This document shows positions 17,066 to 24,778 of a stretch of DNA of 64,000 nucleotides, piece after piece; positions within the stretch are counted from its first letter, which is position 1; every line of letters begins with the position of its first letter. A model generated the notes under the pieces. It searched no databases. It worked only from the letters and a program-made list of their open reading frames with translations, and had not been told where the DNA came from. This stretch comes from Actinoallomurus liliacearum (GTDB taxonomy: Bacteria; Actinomycetota; Actinomycetes; Streptosporangiales; Streptosporangiaceae), in assembly GCF_039542035.1 (NCBI RefSeq), contig NZ_BAABHJ010000039.1, positions 1-64,000 of the forward strand, read 5' to 3'. The translations under genes and the position numbers were made by a program.

Positions 17066-18658
17066 TCAGGCGTGGGCGCAGCGGTAGGCGGCCGGGTCGG
17101 CGGGATCGCCGCCCGTGTAGCGGGAGATCAGGGGATAACGGCACAGCTGACGGGTGGCGTTCGTGCCCGGCACGGTGGCGGGCAGCGTGTCCGGCGCCTT
17201 GCCGTGCTCGACCCACGCGGTGACCGCCGCGAGCGGGTCGGCCGGGGTCGGGCCGCCGCCGCCGCAGTGCGCGACGCCGGGGGCGAGGAACAGGCGGTAG
17301 AACCGGTCGACCCGCTCAGAACCGCCCATGGTCTGTTCGACGCGGCGCCGGTAGTCGACGGTGTTCCGGGTGGGGATGAGCTGGTCGGCCAGCCCGTGGA
17401 AGGTCAGCAGTCTGCCGCCGGCGCGAGCGAAGGCGGACAGGTCCGGATCGTCGGTCCCGATGATGTCGTGGTACTCGGCCTGGGACTGGCGGAACAGCCG
17501 GGCGAACTCGGCGTAGGTGATGCCGCTCGTGTCAAAGCCGGGTCGGCGCTCGAGGAAGTTCTGCACCCACTCGGCGGCGATGATGAAGGGCTGCCAACTG
17601 GGGGTGCCGTCGGGTCCGGTGACCGGGGCGGACAGCCCCGTGAAGCTCGCTCCGGGCAGTGGGCCGTTCCCGAGCCTGGTGCCGGCCAGGGTGGTGGGAC
17701 CCTCCCAGATCCTGGCGACGACGTCGGCCGCGGCCGCGGTGATGGTGACCGGCTCGCCGTCGCAGACGATCGTGGTGCCGATCAGCCGCCGAGGGTCGTA
17801 GTGGCAGTGCAGCGCGTCACCGATGACGCCGTCGCGGATTCCGTCCAGGCCGTCACAGGCCTTGACGGCAGCGGCGTTGAACGCCTCGAACTCACAGGAC
17901 GTCAGGAACGTGTGCTGCTGGTTCTGTACGACGTACGGCCACAGGGTGGCGACGGCGAATCGGTCCCAGCCCAGGGCGGGTGCGTCGGCGACGATGCCCT
18001 GGAAGTCGGTGGGGTGGCGCTGGGCCTCCATATAGCCCTGCCGGCCGCCGGTGGAGCAGCCGTTCCAGTAGGAGTAGGCCGGGCCGTGGCCGTAGAAGCG
18101 CTGGGTGACCTGCTTGCCGACCACCGCCGTCTCGTGTGGGGCCAGGGAGGCGAAGTCGCGGAGCCGCGGCAGGTCGACCTTCCCGTCGGCGGTCAGCGCC
18201 CAACCGGCGTCGACGAACGACAGTGAATGGCCCGCGTCCGTGGAGGCGGCCGCGTACCCCGCCTTGACCGCGCCGATCAGCGGAGCGCCGAAGTCGCCGG
18301 CGGCGTACCCGCTGCCCCCGACCGCCTGGAAGCGGCCGTTCCACCCCGACTCGGGCAGCAGCACCTTGATCCGCACGTGGTCGTTCGCCCCCGGGTGCGT
18401 GAGGGTGACGGTGATGTCGCAGTAGGCCGGGACTCCGCTGATCGGCGGCGGGGCGGGCACCGGAGGCTGGGGCGGGAAGGAGATCGTGCCGCCCGGTTCG
18501 TGGACGGCGCTCACCGACTCCACCCGCGCTCCTGGGGGAGCCGTCGTCGCGGGCGCCGTACAACTCGTGCGCGCTTTCGTGGTCACCGCGTCGGCGGTGA
18601 CCGGCGCCAGCGCCGGCAACGGCACCATCGCCATGATGAAGACGACCAGTCGTCTCAA
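17066..18658 (-). CDS. Secreted tannase/feruloyl esterase family protein
   Basis: 530 residues from TTG 18658, chosen because AAGGA lies seven bases upstream and the next codons form a signal peptide (LRRLVVFIMAMVPLPALAPVTADA). The nucleophile motif GCSTGGRQGYMEAQRHP is typical of the tannase/feruloyl esterase family, with Cys next to Ser; HGLADQLIP holds the acid and VAHCGGGGP the His next to the partner Cys, so the family's disulfide-linked triad is present. A Ca-binding-like DGLDGIRDGVIGD segment is also seen. It likely hydrolyses phenolic esters of plant material outside the cell. The downstream Ohr gene is 30 nt away. Confidence 0.9.
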   Translation of the reverse strand: MRRLVVFIMAMVPLPALAPVTADAVTTKARTSCTAPATTAPPGARVESVSAVHEPGGTISFPPQPPVPAPPPISGVPAYCDITVTLTHPGANDHVRIKVLLPESGWNGRFQAVGGSGYAAGDFGAPLIGAVKAGYAAASTDAGHSLSFVDAGWALTADGKVDLPRLRDFASLAPHETAVVGKQVTQRFYGHGPAYSYWNGCSTGGRQGYMEAQRHPTDFQGIVADAPALGWDRFAVATLWPYVVQNQQHTFLTSCEFEAFNAAAVKACDGLDGIRDGVIGDALHCHYDPRRLIGTTIVCDGEPVTITAAAADVVARIWEGPTTLAGTRLGNGPLPGASFTGLSAPVTGPDGTPSWQPFIIAAEWVQNFLERRPGFDTSGITYAEFARLFRQSQAEYHDIIGTDDPDLSAFARAGGRLLTFHGLADQLIPTRNTVDYRRRVEQTMGGSERVDRFYRLFLAPGVAHCGGGGPTPADPLAAVTAWVEHGKAPDTLPATVPGTNATRQLCRYPLISRYTGGDPADPAAYRCAHA

Positions 18659-18847
18659 GGCTTGGTCCTTTCCAGGGGGAATCGGTGGACCGGCCCGCGC
18701 ATGGGCCGGCCCACTGATCAAGGGGTCATGGGGGAATCGAGGGCAGGCGTGCCCGGGGAATCGAGGGCAGGCGTGTCCGCCACCGCGGTCGCAGGGCGAC
18801 CCGGCGTGGTCAGGGTGGAGGTCTCCGGGGTCTCCCGGAGACCGGTG

Positions 18848-19414
18848 TCATCGCGGTCGGGTGTCGGCGGGCCGCCGCCCCTCCCGTACGCGGGCGCGGT
18901 AAGCCGCGACGTTCACCTTGTTGCGGCATTTCGTGGAGCACCATTCACGGCGTGACCCGCGCGAGTGGTCGGCGTAGACCTGGGTGCACTCGGGCCGGCC
19001 GCACTCCTTGAGCAACTGCGCCTCCGGCCCGCTGAGCAGGTCGATCGCGATCCGCGCGACCGAGGACAGGGCCTGCTCCGCGGTGGCCTCGACGCGCCGC
19101 CCGGCGGAGGTGAGCTGCGGGATCGCCGAGGGGGTGCGCGCCGTGCGGTTCACCAGCGCGAGCGCGCTCTCGTCGAGATCCTCGCCGGCCGGCCGCGCGG
19201 CGACGAGTGAGTAGATCGCCTCCCTGAGCGCCACCGCCGTCGAGACGTCGGCCGGCCGGCAGTGGGTCTCGCCGTCGACCAGTCCCGACTCGTGGAACCA
19301 CGCGTCGAGGCTCTCCGGGGAGTCCAGCATCTCCAGCGGGGCCGGGTTGCGCCGGGCGCGGAGGGTCCCCACGAAGTCGAGGGCGGTGTTGCCACAGGGG
19401 AACGCATGTCGCAT
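18848..19414 (-). CDS. CGNR zinc-finger/ABATE-domain regulator
   Basis: 188 residues from ATG 19414, where family proteins begin (MRHAFPCGNTALDFVGTLRARR). The N-terminal ABATE domain is helical; the C-terminal zinc finger has C-GRPEC-x-QVYAD-x-SRGSRREWCSTKCRNKVNVAAYRAR with four Cys ligands and the CGNR-like CRNK motif. Such proteins are presumed DNA-binding stress regulators. There is no ribosome binding site before the ATG, so the message may be leaderless. Its own promoter carries two GATTACA-type palindromes that also occur before the hydrolase gene, which makes it a good candidate for the factor that binds them. Confidence 0.85.
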   Translation of the reverse strand: MRHAFPCGNTALDFVGTLRARRNPAPLEMLDSPESLDAWFHESGLVDGETHCRPADVSTAVALREAIYSLVAARPAGEDLDESALALVNRTARTPSAIPQLTSAGRRVEATAEQALSSVARIAIDLLSGPEAQLLKECGRPECTQVYADHSRGSRREWCSTKCRNKVNVAAYRARVREGRRPADTRPR

Positions 19415-19436
19415 GTAATTAGTCTGGCCGATGACC
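19414..19436. promoter_or_regulatory. Palindromic operator at CGNR gene start, site A
   Basis: TGTAATT-N9-GATGACC, a degenerate copy of the TGTAATC-N9-GATTACA element, begins at the CGNR start codon. It has three mismatches to the perfect site at 16515. Confidence 0.4.
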
Positions 19437-19454
19437 GAGGAGGATTTCAAGGGG

Positions 19455-19477
19455 TGTCATCGTTTTAACCGATTACA
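19455..19477. promoter_or_regulatory. Palindromic operator upstream of CGNR gene, site B
   Basis: TGTCATC-N9-GATTACA, one mismatch from the perfect 16515 site, overlaps the 3' end of the TetR gene and lies 41 bp from site A, about the same spacing as the pair before the hydrolase. Confidence 0.55.
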
Positions 19478-20076
19478 TTTGGCTCGCCGTCGACGCTCTG
19501 GCGCAGCAGGGCCAGGGAGGTGTCCAGGGCGGCCTCCAGGTGGGTGATCCGTCCGGTCGACATCAGGATGGTCACCCCGCCCTGCACCGCGGCGAGCAGT
19601 GCGGCCGCCGTACGGTCGGCGTCGAGCCGCCGGTCGACCTCGCCGGTCGCCTGCATGCCCGCGATGCCGGCCCGCAGGGCCGCCTGCCACTGTTCGATCA
19701 GCCGGGCGGTGAGCGCCTGCGCCGCCGGCGTACTACGGCCCAGCTCGGTCATCAGCACCCCGAGCGGGCAGTGGACGCCCTGCTGCTCGTAGCGCCGGAC
19801 GACGGCGTTCCGCCAGTCCTGCCACGCCTGCCAGGTGGTCAGGTCGCCGAGGTGCGGCTGCTGGTCCTCGATGACGCGGTCGGCCTCACGGGCGGCGACG
19901 GCGAGCAGGAGGTCCTCCTTGCCGCCGGGGAAGTAGTGGAAGATCTGACTCTTGCTGGTCGAGGTGCGGGCGCGGATGTCGTCCAGCGTGAGCGCGGCGA
20001 TGCCGTTCTCCCGGATCTCGGCGGCCGCGCCCTCGATGATGCGGCGCCGGGTCGCGGCTCCTTTGGCGGTCAGCAT
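19465..20076 (-). CDS. TetR family transcriptional regulator
   Basis: 203 residues from ATG 20076. The helix-turn-helix is near the N-terminus (RRRIIEGAAAEIRENGIAALTLDDIRARTSTSKSQIFHYFPGGKEDLL); the remainder is an all-helical ligand domain ending in DTSLALLRQSVDGEP. It is divergent from a quinone oxidoreductase gene, and the 78-nt gap holds a TGGAC-N6-GTCCA palindrome that is its likely operator. TetR proteins in this arrangement usually repress both themselves and the reductase until an electrophile binds. Confidence 0.92.
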   Translation of the reverse strand: MLTAKGAATRRRIIEGAAAEIRENGIAALTLDDIRARTSTSKSQIFHYFPGGKEDLLLAVAAREADRVIEDQQPHLGDLTTWQAWQDWRNAVVRRYEQQGVHCPLGVLMTELGRSTPAAQALTARLIEQWQAALRAGIAGMQATGEVDRRLDADRTAAALLAAVQGGVTILMSTGRITHLEAALDTSLALLRQSVDGEPNVIG

Positions 20077-20090
20077 GGCACCCCCCGGTT

Positions 20091-20106
20091 TGGACTTGCG
20101 GGTCCA
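20091..20106. promoter_or_regulatory. Probable TetR operator
   Basis: TGGAC-N6-GTCCA, a 16-bp inverted repeat midway between the divergent TetR and quinone oxidoreductase genes. Its arms are unlike the GATTACA sites nearby, so a different regulator is expected. Confidence 0.6.
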
Positions 20107-20154
20107 TTTTATCGGAGCGAGTGTGGACGCCGACCGACAGGAAGGTGCAGGACA

Positions 20155-21120
20155 ATGCAGGCGATCACCGTCGAACGGCTGGGCGGCCCGGAGGAACTGC
20201 GGATCGGGGAGCGCCCGACGCCGGAACCGGGCCCCGGCGAGATCCGCGTCGATGTCAGCGTGGCCGGAGTGAACTTCATGGACACCGGGACGCGGCGTCT
20301 CGGTACGGCGGTGGGCCCGGTGCCGTTCGTGCCGGGAGTGGAGGGGGCCGGTCAGGTCAGTGCGCTCGGGGAGGGCGTGACCGGGTTCCGCGTCGGCGAC
20401 CGGGTCGCCTGGGTCTACGCCTACGGCTCGTACGCCGAGCAACTGGCGCTGCCGGCCGCGAGCGCCGTACCCGTGCCGGACGGCGTCTCCGACGAGGTGG
20501 CGGCGAGCGTGATGATGCAGGGCATCACCGCCCACCACTTCGTCACCGAGGCCGCGCCCGTCGAGCCCGGGCAGGTGACGCTGGTCCACGCGGCGGCCGG
20601 CGGGGTGGGCCAGAAGCTCACCCAGCTCATCAAGGCGCGCGGCGGGACCGTGATCGGGGTGGCCTCCACCCCCGAGAAGGCGGAGCTGGCCCGCCGGATC
20701 GGGGCGGACCACGTCGTGGTCTCCACCGGAGACGCCTTCGTGGAACCGGTCCTGGAGCTGACCGGCGGCGAGGGCGTGCACACCGTGTTCGAGGGTGGGG
20801 GAGAGACGACGTTCCGGGCGTCGATGCGGGTCGTGCGCAGGAACGGCACGCTGCTGTACTACGGCGTCCTCATCGGCTCGGTCCCCGTCGTGACCATCAC
20901 GGAACTGCCGAACAGCATCAAGATCTGCTACCCGACGTTCTTCGACCACATCCCGACCCGTGAGGCGCTGCTACGGCACAGCGCGGAGATCTTCGACCTC
21001 GTCCAGGACGGACGACTCCAGGTCGAGATCGGCGGACGGTACCCGCTGAAGGACGCCGCGCGGGCCCACCGCGACATCGAGTCCCGCGCCACCACCGGCA
21101 AGCTCCTGCTGCTGCCGTGA
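20155..21120 (+). CDS. NADPH:quinone oxidoreductase, zinc-independent MDR family
   Basis: 321 residues from ATG 20155. Features of the quinone reductase branch: GVNFMDTGTR near residue 40, VPFVPGVEGAGQV, the nucleotide motif VHAAAGGVGQKLTQLIKARGG and the C-terminal RAHRDIESRATTGKLLLLP. The zinc ligands of alcohol dehydrogenases are missing. It should reduce quinones or enones with NADPH in the cytosol. It is divergent from the TetR gene with a shared operator. Confidence 0.93.
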   Translation: MQAITVERLGGPEELRIGERPTPEPGPGEIRVDVSVAGVNFMDTGTRRLGTAVGPVPFVPGVEGAGQVSALGEGVTGFRVGDRVAWVYAYGSYAEQLALPAASAVPVPDGVSDEVAASVMMQGITAHHFVTEAAPVEPGQVTLVHAAAGGVGQKLTQLIKARGGTVIGVASTPEKAELARRIGADHVVVSTGDAFVEPVLELTGGEGVHTVFEGGGETTFRASMRVVRRNGTLLYYGVLIGSVPVVTITELPNSIKICYPTFFDHIPTREALLRHSAEIFDLVQDGRLQVEIGGRYPLKDAARAHRDIESRATTGKLLLLP

Positions 21121-21207
21121 CCCCGGCCGCCGGCCGGCTCCCGGAACCGGTGGTGCCCGGTGCGGAGGTGCCGCCTCCGCACCGGGCCTCGGGTGGCGCG
21201 CCGGTGG

Positions 21208-22761
21208 CTATGCCCAGGGCTGGTCGACGACCCAGCTCACGTCGTCGGCCCAGGAGGTGGCGCTGTCGAAGGAGTTCGAGCCGCCGTCGCTGGCGATGTA
21301 GACGGTGTTGTCGTAGTGGCGGATGAACCGGTCCGGGTAGTTGTAGGAGGCCAGTGAGGTGCCCTGGCCGCTCTTGCCGGTCTGCGGGCAGAAGGTGGCG
21401 TCCGCGGCGAACAGCGTGCTGCCGTCATTGGTCTGCCGGTACAGATGGAAGTTCTGGTGCCGCAGGTAGTCGCCGGGATAGTTCTTCGACTCGAACGACA
21501 CGCAGGAGCTGTTGGCCAGACCGTTGTGCACGATCCACGTGGCGTCGTTCTTGTCGAGCGACGAACTGGAGGAGTTGATCACCGAGGTGACGGCCTGGTC
21601 GTTCTGGTGCCGGATGTAGCGGTCGGTGCAGCAGGCCGTCGTCGCGCGCAGCGAGATCGACGATCCGGGGGTGAGCGTTCCGCCGGTGCCGCCGCCGGTC
21701 GACGTCGAGTACCCGGCGGAGGTGATGTTGGCCTGGACGGAGTTCTCGGTGGCGTCCGAGGGGTAGCCGGAGGTCATCACGCCTTCGTAGAAGGTGCCGG
21801 CCGAGCCCTTACTGTTGTCGCCGCCGATGCCGAGGATGATGGCCCCTTCCTTGTGCATCGGGTTGTAGCCCGAGACGTTGGGCCGCACCCCGTTGTAGAA
21901 GGTGGACAGGCCACCCGACTGCGCGTTGCCGCCGCGGATGGACCAGTGGTTCGGCTCGCCCTTGACAATGGCGGTCAGGTACCGGTAGTTCACGGTCGGG
22001 TCGTTCGCGTTGTAGTGCTGATTGACGCCGGAGAACAGGCCGTTCTCCAGGTCCGCCATGACCCACGGGCCGTTGCCCGCGCCATAACCCCAGACCTTGA
22101 TGTTCCCGAAATAGACGGCCTCCATGTGGCCGTTTCCGGTGTCGTTGCTGCTCGTTTCGGCGTTGCCGTAGTCGAAGCAGCAGCCGCCGTTGTAATGGGT
22201 GCCGTCGAAGATGGCGTACATCCCCTCCGGCTGGTCTCCGGTCGCGATCCCACTGGTGTGGTTGTTGCGGTATCCGGTGCCGGGGGCGACGTAGACGCCG
22301 TAGGCCTTGTGGCCGCCCACCGTGGTGGGCGCGGCGGTCGCGACCGCGAGGTTGTCGGGGCCGCCCGCGGCACCGCCACCGGGGGCCTGGGTGAGGTTGT
22401 TGCCCCGGCCGGACTGGTCGTAGATGACGGTGATCAGGCAGGTGGTGCCGGAGCAGAAGGAGTCCTGGGTCGCCGCGTTCGCGTATCCACCGGCGCTGAG
22501 CACGCCGATGTCGCGGGTGGTGTTGTCCGAGGAACGGCGTACCTGGTACAGCGGGCCGTTGTAGGAGGCGTACAGGGCGCGGGTCGTGCTGTGCGCCGCC
22601 ACGCACGGCGTGCCGCCCGCAGCGTAAATGTCACACGGCAGTGAGGTCGCGGCGTTCGAGGGAGTGGAGACGCCGGCCAGCAGGCCGGCGGCGAGCGCGC
22701 TCGCCGCGCCCACCGACATCAGTCTTTTTCGCACACGGCGAAGCCGGGACAGGAAATTCAT
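21208..22761 (-). CDS. Secreted alpha-L-arabinofuranosidase, GH54 with AbfB domain
   Basis: 517 residues from ATG 22761. A Sec signal (RKRLMSVGAASALAAGLLAGVSTPSNA) is followed at once by LPCDIYAAGGTPCVAAHSTTRALYASYNGPLYQVRR, the diagnostic GH54 opening. The catalytic domain runs to about 345; GGCCFDYGNAETS holds the vicinal Cys pair and a conserved acidic residue. A Gly/Thr linker leads to an AbfB/CBM42 beta-trefoil (about 365-517) with repeats such as YIRHQN, YLRHQN and FIRHYD. It should release arabinofuranose from arabinoxylan or arabinan outside the cell. A 22-bp palindrome lies just upstream of the start. Confidence 0.95.
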   Translation of the reverse strand: MNFLSRLRRVRKRLMSVGAASALAAGLLAGVSTPSNAATSLPCDIYAAGGTPCVAAHSTTRALYASYNGPLYQVRRSSDNTTRDIGVLSAGGYANAATQDSFCSGTTCLITVIYDQSGRGNNLTQAPGGGAAGGPDNLAVATAAPTTVGGHKAYGVYVAPGTGYRNNHTSGIATGDQPEGMYAIFDGTHYNGGCCFDYGNAETSSNDTGNGHMEAVYFGNIKVWGYGAGNGPWVMADLENGLFSGVNQHYNANDPTVNYRYLTAIVKGEPNHWSIRGGNAQSGGLSTFYNGVRPNVSGYNPMHKEGAIILGIGGDNSKGSAGTFYEGVMTSGYPSDATENSVQANITSAGYSTSTGGGTGGTLTPGSSISLRATTACCTDRYIRHQNDQAVTSVINSSSSSLDKNDATWIVHNGLANSSCVSFESKNYPGDYLRHQNFHLYRQTNDGSTLFAADATFCPQTGKSGQGTSLASYNYPDRFIRHYDNTVYIASDGGSNSFDSATSWADDVSWVVDQPWA

Positions 22762-22778
22762 GGCGGGCCTCTCGTCCT

Positions 22779-22805
22779 ATTGTTCGGCATATCGAACAAT
22801 GTTCG
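22779..22805. promoter_or_regulatory. Operator upstream of GH54 gene
   Basis: ATTGTTCG-GCATAT-CGAACAAT is a perfect 22-bp palindrome at 22779-22800, overlapped by a second repeat, CGAAC-AAT-GTTCG (22793-22805). It lies 18-44 nt upstream of the arabinofuranosidase start in an AT-rich patch. It is a likely binding site for a LacI/IclR/ROK-type sugar regulator not encoded in this window. Confidence 0.6.
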
Positions 22806-22878
22806 AAAGTGGTCGCCTGGACGTTAAGACGCCCGTTCCGGACTGTCAACGACCTTTCATCGATTACCTGACAGACGA

Positions 22879-22928
22879 ATTACGGCCGGGCCGATCGGTG
22901 CGCTGACACCGACCGGCCCGGCCGTAAT
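22879..22928 (-). terminator. Hairpin terminator after purple acid phosphatase gene
   Basis: Arms at 22879-22893 and 22914-22928 are fully complementary (ATTACGGCCGGGCCG and its complement), with further pairing (CGGTG/CACCG) inside. It sits 36 nt past the phosphatase stop. There is no U tract, as usual in high-GC actinomycetes. Confidence 0.8.
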
Positions 22929-22963
22929 GCGACATGACGAGCGGGGACGTCGCCCCGTGGCCG

Positions 22964-24556
22964 TCAGTCCCGGTGCCCGCCGCGGGACTTGCGGAGCACG
23001 AAACGGTCCAGTTCCTGGTAGTCGGCGGAGCCCAGGTCGGCGCCGTAGTGCGTGACGGTGATCTGGGTGTTCCCGCCCGGGGCGTGCGGCTCGAAGTCGA
23101 ACGAGGCGAAGCCGTACGGCCGCTGCAGGTCGCGGTACGCGGACCAGGGAGCGGGCTCGGTGGTGAGCTTGGACGCGCGCTGGGTCGTCGGGTCGCCGGG
23201 ACCCACGTCGTAGATCACCACGCCGTCGTGCGGGGAGTCGAACGCCGACCACGGCGTCGCGGACGAGTGCCCGCCCCCGCCGATGATCATGTGCACCGCG
23301 CCCTTGGTGGTGTCGATGACGGAGGCGTCGTCGGCCTGCGGCGCCGGCGTGAGCAGCGAGCTGCCCGGCAGCACCCCCTTGACCGGGAACGTCCGCTCGA
23401 AGTGGTGCTCGTGCCCGGCGACGACGAGGTCCACGCCGTACTTGTCGAAGAGCGGCAGGAACTCCTGGCGGATCCCCAGGTCGGCGCCGTTGAAGTGCGC
23501 GGAGGACATCGCCACCTGGTGCATGCAGACGATGATCCAGTCGATGGCCGGGTCCTCGCTCGCCGCGCGGAGCGTCCGCTCCAGCCAGGCCTTCTGCGCG
23601 CCGTGGCTGTATCCGCGGATGTAGGGGTCGTACCCCTTCGCCTTGTAACCGGGGACGTTGTCGCGTCGGTACGCGCTGAACGCGCCGTCCTGCAGGCACA
23701 CGTCGTCGTTGTTGATGGAGATCACCCGGATCGGGCCCACCGTGAAGGCGTACCAGTTGCCGGCGAACTCCCGCGATCCGTTGCCCGGGAGCGTGAAGCG
23801 GGTCTGGTACGACAGGTAGCCCTCAGGGCCGTTGCCGACCTCGTTCTCGTGGTTGCCCGCGCAGGGCATCCAGGGGCGGTTGCGCGCCGAGCGCTGGTTG
23901 TTGTTGAAGAAGGACTGCCACGTCTGTACCGGCGCGTCACTGACGTTCGCGTAGCACAGGTCGCCGTTGAGCAGGTGGAACAGCGGGTCGAGCCGTTCCA
24001 CGGCGTCGACGATGTAGCCGGCGTTCGGCGTCGCGGGCCCGAGCCCCTTGCCGACCTTGGCGGGAACCGCCTGGTCGCCGAAGCTGGTGAACCGGAAGCC
24101 CTTGGACCGGCCGTGCGGCGCCGTGCGGAACGACCCGCTGAGCGGCTCCGCGCCGCGGTGCGCCACGTGGTACTCGTAGCGGGTGTCGGCGGCGAGCCGG
24201 GGCAGGACGGCGTGGTACGTGAAGACGGTCTCCCCGGTGAGGGCCTCGGTGTAGACCCGTTCCTCGGCCGGGATCTCCGAACCGAGGCCGTGACCCCGCC
24301 TGCCGAGCCGGACGACCGGACGGCGGACCCGCTGCGGCGCGGCCCAGGACACCGCCATCTCGTGGGCGGCGTCCGCGCCGAACTGCAGGTGCAACTGTTC
24401 CGGTGCGGGCGCTCCGGCCTGGTCCGGGGTGGTCACCAGGGCCGCGGCGCTGCCCGCCCGGCCCAGGACAGGCCCGGCGACGGCCAGCCCGCCCAGTCCG
24501 CGCAGGACCTGTCGCCTGGCGACCCGGTTGGGTGACTCGTTCGGGGACTCGGCCAT
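22964..24556 (-). CDS. Tat-exported purple acid phosphatase
   Basis: 530 residues from ATG 24556 with AAGGAG seven bases upstream. A Tat signal (ARRQVLRGLGGLAVAGPVLG) is followed by a fibronectin-like N-terminal domain and the metallophosphoesterase core. All five metal-ligand blocks are present: SFGDQA, NGDLCYAN, GNHENE, VCMHQ and AGHEHHFERT; the Tyr in GDLCY is the tyrosinate that colours purple acid phosphatases. It hydrolyses phosphomonoesters outside the cell. Two GTTCAY half-sites 22 nt apart lie 60-87 nt upstream and may be a PhoP box. Confidence 0.94.
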   Translation of the reverse strand: MAESPNESPNRVARRQVLRGLGGLAVAGPVLGRAGSAAALVTTPDQAGAPAPEQLHLQFGADAAHEMAVSWAAPQRVRRPVVRLGRRGHGLGSEIPAEERVYTEALTGETVFTYHAVLPRLAADTRYEYHVAHRGAEPLSGSFRTAPHGRSKGFRFTSFGDQAVPAKVGKGLGPATPNAGYIVDAVERLDPLFHLLNGDLCYANVSDAPVQTWQSFFNNNQRSARNRPWMPCAGNHENEVGNGPEGYLSYQTRFTLPGNGSREFAGNWYAFTVGPIRVISINNDDVCLQDGAFSAYRRDNVPGYKAKGYDPYIRGYSHGAQKAWLERTLRAASEDPAIDWIIVCMHQVAMSSAHFNGADLGIRQEFLPLFDKYGVDLVVAGHEHHFERTFPVKGVLPGSSLLTPAPQADDASVIDTTKGAVHMIIGGGGHSSATPWSAFDSPHDGVVIYDVGPGDPTTQRASKLTTEPAPWSAYRDLQRPYGFASFDFEPHAPGGNTQITVTHYGADLGSADYQELDRFVLRKSRGGHRD

Positions 24557-24615
24557 CAGGTACTCCTTGTCGATCGATACCGGGGAGCACGATCGCCGGT
24601 GCCGGTGATGGATGA

Positions 24616-24643
24616 GTGAACCGATCATCTCGGCCACATGAAC
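24616..24643 (-). promoter_or_regulatory. Possible PHO box
   Basis: On the minus strand GTTCAT and GTTCAC occur exactly 22 nt (two 11-nt units) apart, upstream of the purple acid phosphatase gene. Actinomycete PhoP binds 11-nt direct repeats of GTTCACC; here the middle unit is degenerate, so the call is tentative. Confidence 0.4.
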
Positions 24644-24778
24644 AGTGTGCCGTTCTCGTGGCGACGGCCGCCGGGAGACACATCATTCGCCCGCGATCAG
24701 GCGATGACCCCGCCCGCGGCTTGTGGCAATGGCCAGGCGGGGGCGTTTGGGCGCTCATCGTGGTGTTATGAATGGGAC

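Noticed and set aside
19414..19477. GATTACA-type sites as operators of the neighbouring TetR protein
   Set aside because: They lie downstream of the TetR gene, and the TetR/quinone reductase gap has its own unrelated TGGAC-N6-GTCCA palindrome.
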